Source of the DNA: Hermatobates lingyangjiaoensis
Lineage: Eukaryota; Arthropoda; Insecta; Hemiptera; Hermatobatidae
NCBI GenBank assembly: GCA_026182355.1
Contig: JAPFBL010000234.1
Span: forward strand, 558,001-622,000
DNA: 64,000 nt
Direction: 5' to 3'
Below are positions 44,093-56,830 of the stretch, piece by piece. How positions within the stretch are numbered: the stretch's first letter is position 1; each line of letters begins with the position of its first letter. The notes below the pieces were generated by a model. The model saw only the letters and a list, made by a program, of their open reading frames with translations. It was not told the origin of the DNA and did no database searches. Both the position numbers and the translations under genes were made by a program.

Positions 44093-46847
44093 TGAAATAA
44101 TTTATTTCGTCTACTTATTAAAGTAACAGTGGTTATTTAGAGTAAATACTCGGTTGGTCATCCTACTGGATAAGCCTCTAGTAATCACAGTTATAACTGT
44201 GGTAAGTCCAACATTTACATTAATTATTCTTGCATTCGATTGCTGTAATCCACTATATAGTTCCTGAATGAATACATCAATGTATTAGAGCAAATTTAAT
44301 AGAGTTCAGAGCATATTACAAAAAGCCTCTTCATATCCATCCATGTAGCAGTCTAGACTGACTCATTTAATAAATAAAGAGTGTTCTATTTTTTCAACGA
44401 GAAATTTTTCAAAAATTTTTACATTTTATAATTGTGAGAGGATTTTTGTACAAATTGTACTCTTTTGGTTTTGGTATTGTTTTTGGTGTTGAACAAAATT
44501 TGTTTCCCTAAAAGCTTTATAGTATTATCATAACCATGACTATTTGTTTGCCAAATTTCACAATTTTATGTGGGATTTGATAAGTAGCGTGGTGAAAAAC
44601 TTTTAAAATCATTCCCCGTCTGCCTATACTAAGACTTAAACAAGAAGAAAAAAAAAAAAGGAAAATGAAATCAGGAAACAATAAAAGTGTAAATACTTAG
44701 AAATTTTCCAATTAAGTGGATCTTGACTACTATATTTTATTAACGTTAAACTTATAGTAAAGTTAATACATTGTATTCTAAACAAATTATCTATAGATCA
44801 AGTAATTTCTGGAAGCAACAAGAAAAAAAAAAGTTGTTGTATCTTGAAATTCAATTATAATCGTTCTTTTTAAATTTTTTTTTTTGCTATAAAAATATGA
44901 AATTTATTTGAAGTAAATAACGCTAATCAATTTTTATATATTTTGAGGATAAAGAAGTATATCAAAGTTTTTTCTTGCACTGAACTTATATAAGTGCACT
45001 GAGGTTGAATTAGAGCAAGAAAAAAAACCCAGGAAATATCATTTGCTTTAAAATAAACAGCAGAAGATTGTTTTATGTGATTTCTGCATGAAATACTATG
45101 AGAAATATTTGCTCTCATAATAAATGAAGACGCATTTGTAAAGGTATAGTGGGGGTAGTTTTCCCAGTAGAATGAATGTAAGTGGACATTTGGACCCTAT
45201 AGTTGGATGCATGTCTGAACACGTCAGTCTTATCCTCGCTTCGCTAGAGAGAACAGAAATTACGTCTCATCATCCTAAGGTATACCTTATGTTTTATAGT
45301 TAATAGGTCATTTCCTATGATATTATTTGTCATCATTTTCTGTATATATACTTTTACATGCATTATATACAATATTTTACGCACAAAACCTGAATTAAAA
45401 GTTAAATGTAGGTTATTTTTCTTCTTTTTGATCCATCAATATCAAACAAAGCATTAGTTTATGGAAATTTTTAGTTTAACGGTTAGAATATTTAAAGCTA
45501 ATCTATAATAATTACTTTGTAATACTTAAATAAAATTTATTACGATGACATTAATAATGCATAATTAAATTTCTTAGTCCAGTTGTTTATTGGAGCTGGC
45601 TTATCTCCTCTGTGTATTTTGTGCAACTTTTCAACTATTTGAAACAACATTCTGCAAATGAGATCTGAAATTTATTTATTTCAAGTAAATTAGGTGGTCT
45701 TTAATTCGTTCCTGTTAGATGATCAATAAATTCTTGATATAGATATAAAAAATGTAAGATATTTATCTAATTAATAAAATACAAAAGGTTTTATAAAAAA
45801 TTGTAGTTATAATTTTCTAGTCGAATGCTTGATTTAAGCTTATCTTGTTTAACCTTTGAATGTTAAGCCTTAAGCTTTCCACCATCTTTGATTCCCGTCT
45901 GCTCTCTTCTTCTCACTCCCTCTTCCTCCCTGTCATACACTTTTCCCTCTCTCCACTATGTCTCTCTCTCTTTCTTCTGGTCCATCTCACACCCTATATC
46001 TCGCTGTCCTCTCACACTTCACCCCTCATATATGTAACAATGTGTCAATTGTATTGGTTTTTTTTGTTTTGTTTTCCTCATTTTCTCTAAAGCAGAGAGT
46101 TTATTATTCACCTCTTCCCTTATACAAATCAAATATATTGATTCAGGTTTTTACAATTACAATTATTCAAAAATATATTAAATATTTTTACATGTACCCA
46201 TACTATATATGTGTTTCTCTATACTTTTCTTTAAATAGAATTATGAAAATTATTCAAACTGTTTACATTATTAGTTTATGACAGGTCATTATATCAAAGT
46301 AGAAGCCTTTTGAAATCACTATGCATGCATTCCAGGGTATCATATGTGTTCACTTCGTAGCCGCATATAAAATAAACTACGATGTTATTGTAACTAACCT
46401 ATATTTAAGTCCAACTATTAATATTTCATTATATTAACTTCATTGATATTTCATTTTTCAGAGAGGCATTTCTATTTTGTAAAATAAACAGAAAGTTATT
46501 AATTTTTCATATAAATTTCTAAATGTGAGTTGTTTACTGGTTTCCTCGAGGCAATACAGATAGTGATTGGTATAGCTGTTAATCTATAGGCTTATTTTTA
46601 TATATCACATAACTGTGTTATAATAGAAGTGGTATTACTACAGCAGTTGCAACACGTTTGTAAAACCATAGTAAAGATTTTGTTTTACAAAATAATCGCC
46701 TACAGGATAACATGGCTTTTGATTCTATAGCCAAAGAGTCTCTTACAAAGCCATCAGTAATTTAACAGGGCCAATAGTTATATTAAATTTGAAGTAGTTT
46801 ATCTAACTTCCTTCTATATTGAAGATTTAAGTCAAAGATTTTAATTG
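44093..46847. other. AT-rich DNA with a polypyrimidine tract
   Basis: C/T-rich sequence at about 45880-46030; the overlapping frames at 45860-46281 are its translations. No gene was recognised. Confidence 0.5.
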
Positions 46848-47289
46848 TCTTGAAATAAAGACGAAATGTTGGCAAAAAGGTGATTCCGTATATTAACCCT
46901 GACAAAATTCCAAGAAGAAGAAAAAGTGTTTGTTAGTAATTTGTGGCCAAGAAAACAGTACCGTATAATTGTTAAGCTAATTCCTCGGTGATTTGATGGC
47001 ACTTACATTTTTGTTGTTACTTTTATCTGACGTTTATTTCTCCAGATAGGAATATTTTGAGTTTTTAAAGAAGATTTAAGCCAAAGATTTCTCTTTAAAA
47101 ACTCAAAATAGTTCTATCTGGTGAAATAAACGTCAGATAAAAGTAACAAAAAAAATGTAAGGGCCATCAAATCACCGAGGAATTAGCTTAACAATTATAC
47201 GGTACTGTTTTCTTGACCACAAATTACTAACAAACACTTTTTCTTCTTCTTGGAATTTGGTCAGGGTTAATATACGGAATCACCTTTTT

Positions 47290-47327
47290 GCCAACATTTC
47301 GTCTTTATTTCAAGACATCCTCAGGGC
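47290..47327 (-). ncRNA. Hammerhead ribozyme, family C, intact core
   Basis: Minus strand: GCC, CUGAGGA (47324-47318), U, stem II GUCUU/AAGAC, GAAA (47300-47297), then UGUUGGC. GCC/GGC forms stem I. Helix III is AUGU here against ACGU in the third copy, so this copy has one change in the palindromic segment. Confidence 0.72.
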
Positions 47328-47512
47328 TATAAACTAACAAAAAAACAATAAACAATGGACATTTGTCATTTCTACTTTAGAAACATCATAACAAATTCAA
47401 AAAACTTAACTCTTGAAGCTAGCCTTGAGTATTTTTTTTGAATTTGTTATGATTGTTTCTAAAGTAGAAATGACAAATGTCCATTGTTTATTGTTTTTTT
47501 TGTTAGTTTATA

Positions 47513-47550
47513 GCCCTGAGGATGTCTTGAAATAAAGACAAAACGTTGGC
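47513..47550 (+). ncRNA. Hammerhead ribozyme, family C, G12 lost
   Basis: GCC, CUGAGGA (47516-47522), U, GUCUU/AAGAC, then AAAA in place of GAAA (47540-47543), ACGU, U, GGC. The single G-to-A change at G12 should inactivate it. Together with the minus-strand copy it implies an ancestor with every core base intact. Confidence 0.6.
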
Positions 47551-47612
47551 AAAAAGGTGATTCCGTATATTAACCCTGACCAAATTCCAAGAAGAAGAAA
47601 AAGTGTTTGTTA

Positions 47613-50100
47613 ACAATTATATACATCTTGTAATATATAACCAAAGAGTCCATTCCTCATAATTCAGTATTACATTAAGTTAATAATGATTCATAAATAT
47701 TAGAAAACCTACATCTTATATTAACTTTTGTTGAATGGTGAACAATATAAATTCATTAGAGCATTTTTTTAGTCAAATTCATCATACCATGGAAAGCATT
47801 TGAAATTTATGTTCATTGGCGCTGATTCTTTACATGTAAGAAAATTATTCTTCTTAGATTTCATGTAGGTCATTACATAATTTAAAAATTTTTCATTAAA
47901 CCTGTAAACATCAATTTTGTTTCAGTGGATTCACTCAAGAAATGTCTAAATAATGCAACACAATGAACATAAAGGAAAACAAATATAATTAGTATAGCAA
48001 GTAAATCATAAGTCCAGTATCAATAATCAGTATTTATAGCTTTATGTTGCTTTGCCATAATTGAAATTCCATGAATTTTTTTAATAGATTTCTAATTTTT
48101 TGTTCAATTTTTGTGTGCAAAATTTCATTTTTTTTTTGAGCCTGTTAGCGTCAAAAGAGCATTTTCTGAAAACAGAAAAAGTATTCTAACGCCACTTTGG
48201 GTAATGTAATTCTTAAAAAAAGTAATGTTCTATTTTTAGGGATAGTTTCATTCTGAGCCGTCAAACAGTATGTCTTGTAACGCTCTCACAATTTTTCATA
48301 TTGAATTATAAGTCAAAATAGTTACATTTTATTGAAAAAAAAATATTTAAATATTTTTGAATATTGATTTTAAACCTGTTGGCTTAAAAATTTGAGGACT
48401 TTTTTCTTTTATTACTGTTGTACCCTCAAAGGTAATGTCTAAATTTTAAGACTCTCGAATTAGTAGTTTAGGAGAAAAAAAATGTTAAAAACAGGTTTTT
48501 TGTCAAAAAAAGTGACATTCCCATCACGCATAATTACTCCCAAACTATACAGCTCATCTACACTAAGAGGCCTATTTTTGTGTAAATATCAATTTGAACC
48601 ATCAAAAATGCTAGACCGCAGCGTGTCCACAATCTTTGGATAACCCCCCCCCCCCCCCCCCAAATACACACAGACATCATCGAAAAAACGTCATAAAACG
48701 ACTTCTGGGACCTCATGTAATTCCGTCAAAATCTCGATATTGAATTTATTCATGATCACTATACTTTATTTATATAAAGTAAGAGGGGCATTATGAAACA
48801 TTTTTTAATTTTAGAAAATGTTTTTGAACACTAAACGACTTACTATAATGAATAAAATTTTGTCAAAAAACTAAAGCTAAAATTAGCAATTAACAAAGAA
48901 AACTTTAATAGAATTCATATTACATCAAAGGGAAATAAACCTATTAAAACTGAAAATTCATCTTTGAATAATGTATCACTTTGTTTAGTTGTCGAATTTA
49001 TTTTCATGTGTAAGGGATGGACAGACTACACGGCTTGTTTTATCATAGCATAGATTTATGTGCCAAAATAAAGAAGAAAAAATGTTATGAAGTAGTTTTA
49101 ACTCCATATGCGACGTCATAACAGAGTTTTCCAAAGTCAACTGTCAACAGCTTAGACTTTATACTGCCTCTAATTCCTTAAGTCAAACAACTTTGAAAGC
49201 TTTAAAAATCTTTATTGAATACAAACTGGTATAAAAACACAACCATTACAAATAAATAATGGGTTACTTTAAAAAAAATTATGCTAATTATATCCTTTAA
49301 TTAAAAGAGAAAGCATTTTCCTTTTTACAAAATTTATCAAAATATAATCTTTTCATAAATTAATTTCATAAATAAAATCTCAATCGAGATTGTAAAGAAA
49401 AAAATTAAGTTCATTTGACCTTATTGCATAATTAATTGTTTAATATTTTATCACAATGGTTTAACAAAAAAGTGATTTCCTTTATAGTTTAATAATTTTA
49501 GTAAGAATGTTACCTTGCAATCAGTATAAATATGTAAATTAAAGGGTGAATTAGTGTTATAGTATATATAGACATGGCGAATTTATTCATTTCTGTCGAG
49601 TATTATTTTTTGAAACATGCAACGCTGAAGGGAATGAATAATTACCTAACGTTTAAGCTGGATCCAGTCATTACTAACTAGCTTTTTTCATGCAAAATGT
49701 CCACTCTTAACAAAAAAAAGTAAGGAATACAAAATAAAAACTATGAATTATTTGGCTTCTTTAATCATTTGTAATTATGTCGTGTCACGAACAACACTAT
49801 TATTGAAATAATAATATTGACAACCTTGATTTATCTATTGGTTTTCTATTTTGTTTTATCCAGCAATTAGTAAAAGTGATATAATTTATCAGGTATTAGA
49901 TAAATGTATACTTAAAGAAATGAATCATTTTTATGTTCAATACTATATTATGCTATTTCTTCGAAGGTGTTATCTTTGTCTATTAATATGTAATTGAACA
50001 TTTATCGAATAGAGTTTTTGGCTTTAAATCCCATTTAAAGAAATGGTCACTGGCTCTAACTTCTTTCATTCAGCAGTCATTGTTTTTTTTCTGTGAAGAC
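47613..50100. other. AT-rich DNA with an 18-bp poly-C run
   Basis: A poly-C tract lies at 48644-48661. No gene or other feature was recognised. Confidence 0.5.
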
Positions 50101-50181
50101 TACTGACTGGCTTTTGGAGATCCACCTCCCCATCTTGTAGGCAGAGCAGCTTTGATCAACCTTAGTTCTTCTAACTGTTTA

Positions 50182-51236
50182 TCTACATCCAATTTGAGCC
50201 TTGTATTACTTCACTATCTTTTTACAATGGGACTAGCTATCTGAATTTCTCCTATATTGTTTGTCGACTCGTTTTTAGAAGTCTACTTCCACATTTTGTT
50301 CGCCTTCTAGTTCTTCAGCCTTCTAGGTTACCTACATCCAATTTGAGCCTTGTATTACTTCACTATCTTTTGACAATGGGACTAGCTATCTGAATTTCTC
50401 CTATATTGTTTGTCGACTCGTTTTTAGAAGTCTACTTCCACATTTTGTTCGCCTTCTAGTTCTTCAGCCTTCTAGGTTACCTACATCCAATTTGAGCCTT
50501 GTATTACTTCACTATCTTTTGACAATGGGACTAGCTATCTGAATTTCTCCTATATTGTTTGTCGACTCGTTTTTAGAAGTCTACTTCCACATTTTGTTCG
50601 GCTTCTAGTTCTTCAGCCTTCTAAATTACCTACATCCAATTTGAGCCTTGTATTACTTCACTATCTTTTTACAATGGGACTAGCTATCTGAATTTCTCCT
50701 ATATTGTTTGTCGACTCGTTTTTAGAAGTCTACTTCCACATTTTGTTCGGCTTCTAGTTCTTCAGCCTTCTAAATTACCTACATTCAATTTGAGCCTTGT
50801 ATTACTTCACTATCTTTTTACAATGGGACTAGCTATCTGAATTTCTCCTGTATTGTTTGTCGACTCGTTTTTAGAAGTCTACTTCCACATTTTGTTCGGC
50901 TTCTAGTTCTTCAGCCTTCTAAATTACCTACATTCAATTTGAGCCTTGTATTACTTCACTATCTTTTTACAATGGGACTAGCTATCTGAATTTCTCCTAT
51001 ATTGTTTGTCGACTCGTTTTTAGAAGTCTACTTCCACATTTTGTTCGGCTTCTAGTTCTTCAGCCTTCTAGATTACCTACATCAAATTTGAGCCTTGTAT
51101 TACATCACTATCTTTTCACAATGGGACTAGCTATCTGAATTTCTTCTATATTGTTTGTCGACTCGTTTTTAGAAGTCTACTTCCACATTTTGTTGGCTTC
51201 TAGTTCTTCAGCCTTCTAGATTACCTACATTCAATT
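50182..51236 (+). repeat. 149-bp satellite array, about seven units
   Basis: CTACATCC/TTC marks unit starts at 50182, 50332, 50481, 50630, 50779, 50928, 51077 and 51225, a period of 148-150 bp. Units are very similar; point differences are shared by neighbours (GTTCGCC in early units, GTTCGGC in later ones), which indicates local amplification. The flanks 50100-50180 and 51237-51360 look like strongly diverged edge units. No open frame spans it. Confidence 0.95.
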
Positions 51237-51496
51237 AAAAATTAGTACTCTTTCACAATTTCTTGGTACATTAGCACAGTCTTTTTCTATCACTGCCTAA
51301 TCACTAGTTTCATCAGCAGGTCCGCCTTCATCTCTTCTAATGATCGTCTTGTTAACCTCATGATCTTATGCCAAGATTCTTGTCAAGTCCTTTATTTAAC
51401 AATATTGGTTGTTCAAATGATTTTCAATTCAGAAACATTACCTTTTACAACATGATTATTAAGAGTTATTTCAATGTTGGAGTTAGAGGTTTTTCT

Positions 51497-51568
51497 TTGT
51501 GGTATCACAAGGGGCGGCTTGCAGCCTATGTGTGTTCTCTCTTGGGACCACCATTGTAACCTAACCTA
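51497..51568 (+). repeat. SINE-type 3' tail module, solo
   Basis: GTATCACAAGGGGCGGCTTG, CTATGTGTGTTCTCTCTTGG and CCATTGTAACCTAACCTAGA match the modules at 24.9, 27.3 and 29.6 kb, but no SINE head is attached here. Confidence 0.6.
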
Positions 51569-54500
51569 GAGGTTTAAACCCTGACAGCGATAAAGAAACA
51601 GGATTGACAGTTTCTTTGGAAGGGAAAGCCTTCCAATTATTAATGGCTCTTTCGAAAAACAGTACTTTATAAGCGTGTTATGGCTGAAGATTTGTAAAGC
51701 TCTGTTTTCTTGCAAAGTGAACTATAAATAAACCGGTCCAATTCTGTTTTCTTATTACCGTCAGAGTTCAGATCTCTTTCCAGTACATAAACATAGGTTT
51801 GATAATCGATTTTACTCGGTATTTTTGCGTTCCTGAGAAATCTTTTCCCAGTAGCAATCCACTAACCTCCTCAAAACTATTAAGCCGTAATTTGTTGTTG
51901 ATATTTTGAAAACTTCATAGTTCTCTTCAGTTTTGACGAGTTATATATACTTCTTTGTAACCATAACTGCAGTCTTTGCAGAGACATACTTCTATGCGCT
52001 TCACAAAAGCATATTTCGTTACTGATTTAACTATTTTATTTTATGTCAATATTAAGAACAAAATGTTGCCCTGCCCTATTGTAGATGCTTCTCCCTGGAT
52101 TTGTATCTTTTGCCTGTGCTTAAGAAAAATGCCAAATTAATTCAAGAATTTCTATTGGATGGCTCTATTATTTTTAGTTTTCACTAATGCCATATGGATC
52201 AGCCTTATTATTTTAGGGTCAGCTAGTAAGAATTTCTTAGTTCGTATTAGTTTGATATGTTTATTTATACTCGGAATAGAGTTGACAAAAATCAAGTTGT
52301 ACTCACACATCTTATGAGAATGGTTCTAACCGTGAATATACTTTGAGGTACATTTGCCTCTGAAAACAGTGATATTCCCAAACACACTCCCAGCACACAT
52401 CTGCTAAGCTATACATCTCACTATACCACTATAAACTGTACTCAATTTGTTGTTGTTGTTCCAATAGAGTTGATTCTATGGATAAAGTCCAATCTTGTAA
52501 CATTCTTCTTGAGATAATTCCTTACTATTTAAGCAATAATGTCGGTTTTAATTTCTTTTCTCCCAAGCTAAGTACATCCATATTTATACTATCTTCTTTA
52601 AGTGACAAATTTTAAATTTTATCAACGTCCTCTCTTGAATAAAAATGTCTAAAACTTTATAAAAATTATTGAAATTTTCATCAAAATTATTCTAGTGTGA
52701 AGCATCTTCCACGTCTACCACTACACCGTTCTTGGTGTTTAAAAATTCTTTGAAGCTTCCTTCCATCTGTTTAGTACTTCCTCCTTTCCGGTTAACAAAC
52801 CTCATTTTAACTTTCTGTTATACATATATTGTTAGTTTTCTAATCCTTAGGTTTCAACTGGAGAAAATATATCATATTATTTCAGCAAAGGAATTGGTTT
52901 GTTTGATTCCTTGTTACAAAGGTGCCTCTGCTTGTGCAACAAAACTTCCATACATGTGGTATCAAAGTGTTATTGTAATCACTTCATTCTTATCTTTAAA
53001 CATGATTTCTTTCATATAGAAATTAAAATGATTTTCTCTAACAACCTTGTTTTGGCCATAGAGAATTTAATAATATTTAAAATTCTGTTGATATGTATGT
53101 GGTTATAGACAATGCATCAATGCGAATAATAAACTCTCTTATGGGTAAAAAAATCATAAAAATTCAATACATTCTTAAAACGAATTTGAAGAATATAGCA
53201 TCAGTGTACAATAAAAAAAAAATCAAAAGTCAACCATAGTAATGAGTAAAAATTTTTTTAAGAAAAATAAGAAAAAAATATCAACTAAAATTGCACCCCT
53301 TAAAAGTTAATTAGCTTAACTGAAAAACCAAATTGCCCACCTGTGGGAAGCACCCCTCAAAGAGAAGATTAGGCCAGAGAGAAATCCAGCGCCTTAATTT
53401 ATACAACGGGCTTTCATTCTATCTATCTGTCTTACATGTATTCCTTACACTAATGTGCTATAGAAATTTGTTCTAGCGAAACTATAGCAAAAAGCATCTT
53501 TTAGTATTATAGTTTCATTAAAACTTTTATAATTTCATTCATTTAAACAGTAGCTTTAAGAAATATTTGCTGTGCCTTAATTCTTAAAGTACATTTCCAT
53601 GGTATCAAATTTAAACTGAACTAAGATTAATTAATTTAATGTAAAGAACATTTTCTTTTTTTTTTTGGCAAGTAGCATTTACAAAAAAAAATATGTAGAA
53701 TTATTAATGCAAGAAAACCTTCATTAATAGTTGCTTTTATCTTTAATGAACCAATGTTACTATTATCAAAAGCCATATGTCATATTCACAATATTAGGAG
53801 AAATATAAGTAGACAATAAAAAAGCAGCTAAAAAAAGGAGAACATAACGGAATAAAAAGTTAGACAAGCTCTTTTCATATATTTCAATGATGAATTTATT
53901 GATATGTCTTCGTTATTGTCAAAATAGAACAGTTTTTGTCACGTCAATTTAAAAACATTGATAAAATATTAAAACTTTTCCAATCTACTTCAGATTGGAT
54001 TGATCAGTCCTCATAATTCATAAAGCCACTTATATTACTGCATTGTGAACAAAAATATTAATCTCCTTAATCTATGACATCTTTCTAGAATAGCTCTATA
54101 GATAGAAAACGATTATTGAAAGGAAAAGATAGGTCTCCATGATGTCAATTGAATAATTAAAATATGACGTCTATTTGAATCGTATGTCAAAGAATTAATG
54201 AGAACTAATGCTGAAGATTAAAAAGCTAATTATGAAGTATCTATCATGAAATTACCAATCTATCTATAGTAATATAAATATATATAATTCAGTAATCATT
54301 TCTAAAATGGGATTCCGTAAAATATATATAATTATTATAAACAATACTTCACGTTTCCGTTTTTAAATCCTGCTAAATAATTATATTCCTGTACTTTATA
54401 ACAACAGTACATTTTTTATACATAATATAAATTTCAAAAATAACATTAATAATAACACTAAATAGTCAAAAACATATAAAACAATTCGGAAGTGCTACTA

Positions 54501-54688
54501 TTTGACCAAAATATTAGTTTATGTGTGAAGCATATTTGTCGATTTGATTTCTATATTTAGTATTCAAGATTTTTCCCTTGATTATCTTTATATATATTTT
54601 ATTTATTCATATATGTAACCAATTAATGAAACGATTCTTCGAAACTGAATAACTAGAATTTTCAAAAGAACACAGAATTAAATCACTA
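51569..54688. other. AT-rich intergenic DNA
   Basis: No gene recognised. The frames at 52732-53108 overlap in two phases and have no known motif. A short, less AT-rich stretch near 53330-53400 is unidentified. Confidence 0.45.
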
Positions 54689-54771
54689 ACTCACTACTAT
54701 ATTTTGATGAAGTCGACACGGAATCGGAAAGAAACTATTCGACGACGAGGAATCGAAATATAGTAGTGAGT
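54689..54771. repeat. Family E hammerhead inverted repeat
   Basis: ACTCACTACTATATTT (54689-54704) and AAATATAGTAGTGAGT (54756-54771) are perfect inverted arms. On the plus strand UCGACGA replaces CUGANGA, followed by C, GA/UC, GAAA and self-complementary AUAU. The minus-strand unit ends ATCAAAATATAG. Both cores are degenerate. Confidence 0.65.
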
Positions 54772-55049
54772 ACAGTATTTTTCCTGAGAAATCTTTTGAA
54801 ATACGATTTAATATAAATATATATATATAAAATATGGGAGAAATTTAAAGTATCGACCGTGAAATAGAAATAAAATCAAAGTTTATCAGGACTCGTTCAG
54901 TTCTTCAAATTCAAATTAAACTCTCATTGTCAACATTTTGGTTTTTATTTAAAATGCTTTTCATAGGCAGATGTATGCAATTTTGAAACAGAAAAAACTA
55001 AGTATTACATTAGAAATTTTATTACAAAAAAATAGTCTGTGGATTTGAA

Positions 55050-55104
55050 CAACAACTGTCTTGTTTGAATAGGTCACGTGTTCATTCAAACTAGACAGTT
55101 GTTG
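55050..55104. repeat. 21-bp inverted repeat
   Basis: CAACAACTGTC with TTGTTTGAAT (55050-55070) is inverted at 55084-55104 with one mismatch. TAGACAGTTGTT recurs inside the adjacent SINE duplication. Confidence 0.7.
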
Positions 55105-55114
55105 ACATTTAGGA

Positions 55115-55440
55115 GTGGGAGTCCTAAATGTTGCCTAACTCAAGTGTATTTAGAGTAGGGATCTATAACGAGTACCTAACATCGTACAGGCTCGGGACTG
55201 ACGTTTAGACAGTTGTTATTTCAACGGACGACGTCAATTTTGTTTCACCTACCCAAGTATTTAGAGTAGGGATCTATAACGAGTACCTAACATCGTACAG
55301 GCTCGGGACTGACTGTTTAATGTCCTTTTTCAACGGACGACGTCTCAATTTTTTTCACCTCCCGCATGAATAAATCGAGAGCCTCGGGGATCGAACCTCG
55401 GTACTATCACTTCAGAGGTGAGTGAGCTAACCTGGCCCTC
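55115..55440 (-). repeat. tRNA-derived SINE copy 10 with internal 112-bp duplication
   Basis: Minus strand: head GAGGGCCAGGTTAGCTCACT, then GGTTCGATCC-type B box. The core segment GTATTTAGAGTAGGG...CTCGGGACTGAC occurs twice (from 55145 and from 55257), a tandem duplication of 112 bp. Confidence 0.87.
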
Positions 55441-56405
55441 ACCATTATATATATATATATATATATATTCTAGATCGAGCCCATAACATCAACTACGTTC
55501 CGTTCCATAGCACCTGGTAGAATGAATATATTAAATCTCATTCGAAGAAAAAAAAAAAAAACTTAGTGTTTTTACCAATAGTGTTTATCAAACTTATACG
55601 TTATAACTTTTATTCTTTATACCATTAAATAATTCAATATAAAATTGCAACAATTCTAAAAAAATGAAAAAAGAAATATTTTTTTTCAACATCATAAGAA
55701 ACGAGATGAAATAAGAAGGTTGAGTTAAAGTAGGGAATATAATAGGAAAGTTGGATGCAATGGGCTTGAGTTGGTCTGAGAGAGAGAGAGAGAGTGAGAG
55801 AAAGGGAGAAATAACTTGTTACGGCCCTATCAAAACTTGTTGTAAATTGCGTTACATATTTCAACCTAATGTTTCTTCTCCATTTAAAACGCTTTTCTTC
55901 ATAATGGAATCATGCTCGTTAATTGTTAAAGTTAATATACTTTTCTTAACTTGTTTAACAGAACTTAACATTGACTCCCTTTTATAAAACTAAATTAGCA
56001 AAACTTTATTTGAGAAAACGTTAATTATCAATTGCTTAGATATTCTGTTTTACTTTGTAGAACAATTTTCATAAGTTTCTATATTCAAAAAGTTTAAATT
56101 GTGAACACGAGTGTAATATTGGATATGAAATAAACATTATTAAAATGTTGACTGGATTGAAGTTTTCTAGTTTTACTTTATTTTCATACAAACTTTTTTA
56201 TCTAAAGTTTTTATTATTGATCAATACAAAGAACTATCATTAGAAAGAAAATAATCTTACTCTAACACTACTGATTCATATTTACTTTAAATAAAATTTT
56301 AATCTTACTGAGTAATAATCTGTTTAATTTAATTTTTGAAAAGAAAAGTGTATAGGCTTAAACATTTTTCACTATTTGTAATTTTATATTACAAATGTAA
56401 AATAA
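55441..56405. other. (TA)n, short (GA)n and AT-rich DNA
   Basis: (TA)n at 55445-55468 and (GA)n near 55780-55795. Frames at 55634-55987 are shadows of these. No gene was recognised. Confidence 0.6.
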
Positions 56406-56545
56406 TTTGTAATGGAATACTGAGTTTTTCTGTTTCAAAATTTTTACTTCTGCCTAGGAAATGGTTTTAAATAAAGACTGAAACGTTGGCAATGAGAGTT
56501 TAATTTGAACCTGAAGAACTGACAGAGTCCAGATAAACTTTAGTT

Positions 56546-56708
56546 AATATATATATATATATATATAAATTCTTTACATGTTTTAAGATATTTGAGGGTT
56601 TTTGGTGTGTAAACATTAAAAAACCCTCAAAAATCTCAAAAACATATGAATAGAGTGGTCAAAAAAAGAACAACATGGTAAATTCTTTATATATATATAT
56701 ATATATAT
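56546..56708. repeat. (TA)n - inverted repeat - (TA)n cassette
   Basis: (TA)n tracts at 56546-56567 and 56689-56708 enclose an inverted repeat with TTGAGGGTTTTT (56592-56603) and AAAAAACCCTCAA (56618-56630). Confidence 0.75.
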
Positions 56709-56739
56709 TTAGGTAACTCACCACAAATGAATGAAGATA

Positions 56740-56781
56740 GTCGCTCTGAGGCCTTTCGTTTTTACGTCGTCAGAGAGCAAG
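56740..56781 (-). ncRNA. Hammerhead ribozyme, family G, minus copy
   Basis: CUUGCUCU opens stem I, CUGACGA (56773-56767), C, short GU/AC stem II, GAAA (56757-56754), self-complementary AGGCCU, C as H17, AGAGCGAC. Stem II is only 2 bp, so activity may be low, but all invariant core bases are present. Confidence 0.65.
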
Positions 56782-56830
56782 TGAATACAAGTTGTGAACA
56801 CAACAAGTTGTGAACACAACTTGTATTCAC

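Larger units (their letters stand above)
46848..47612. mobile_element. Family C double palindrome (three alternating hammerhead units)
   Basis: Arm 46848-47069 is inverted at 47092-47317 (~222 bp, 22-nt loop). The latter then overlaps a second palindrome, 47231-47403 with 47436-47612 (~175-bp arms, 33-nt loop). So the same terminal sequence (GGCAAAAAGGTGATTCCG ... AAGAAGAAAAAGTGTTTG) appears three times in plus, minus, plus order. The middle spacers differ between the two palindromes. Each terminal copy carries a family C hammerhead. Confidence 0.88.
54876..56542. mobile_element. Long terminal-inverted-repeat element of family D type
   Basis: The ends 54876-55013 and 56406-56542 are ~138-bp inverted copies sharing TTTCTGTTTCAAAATT, CTGCCTA(T/G)GAAA, TTTTAAATAAA, ACGTTGGCAATGAGAGTTTA and GAAGAACTGA-type words. 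Each contains a family D hammerhead-like unit (CUAGGAA or CUAUGAA box). (TA)n lies outside both ends. The 1.4-kb interior holds a SINE and AT-rich DNA without a transposase, so it may be one large fold-back element or two inverted solo copies. Confidence 0.65.
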
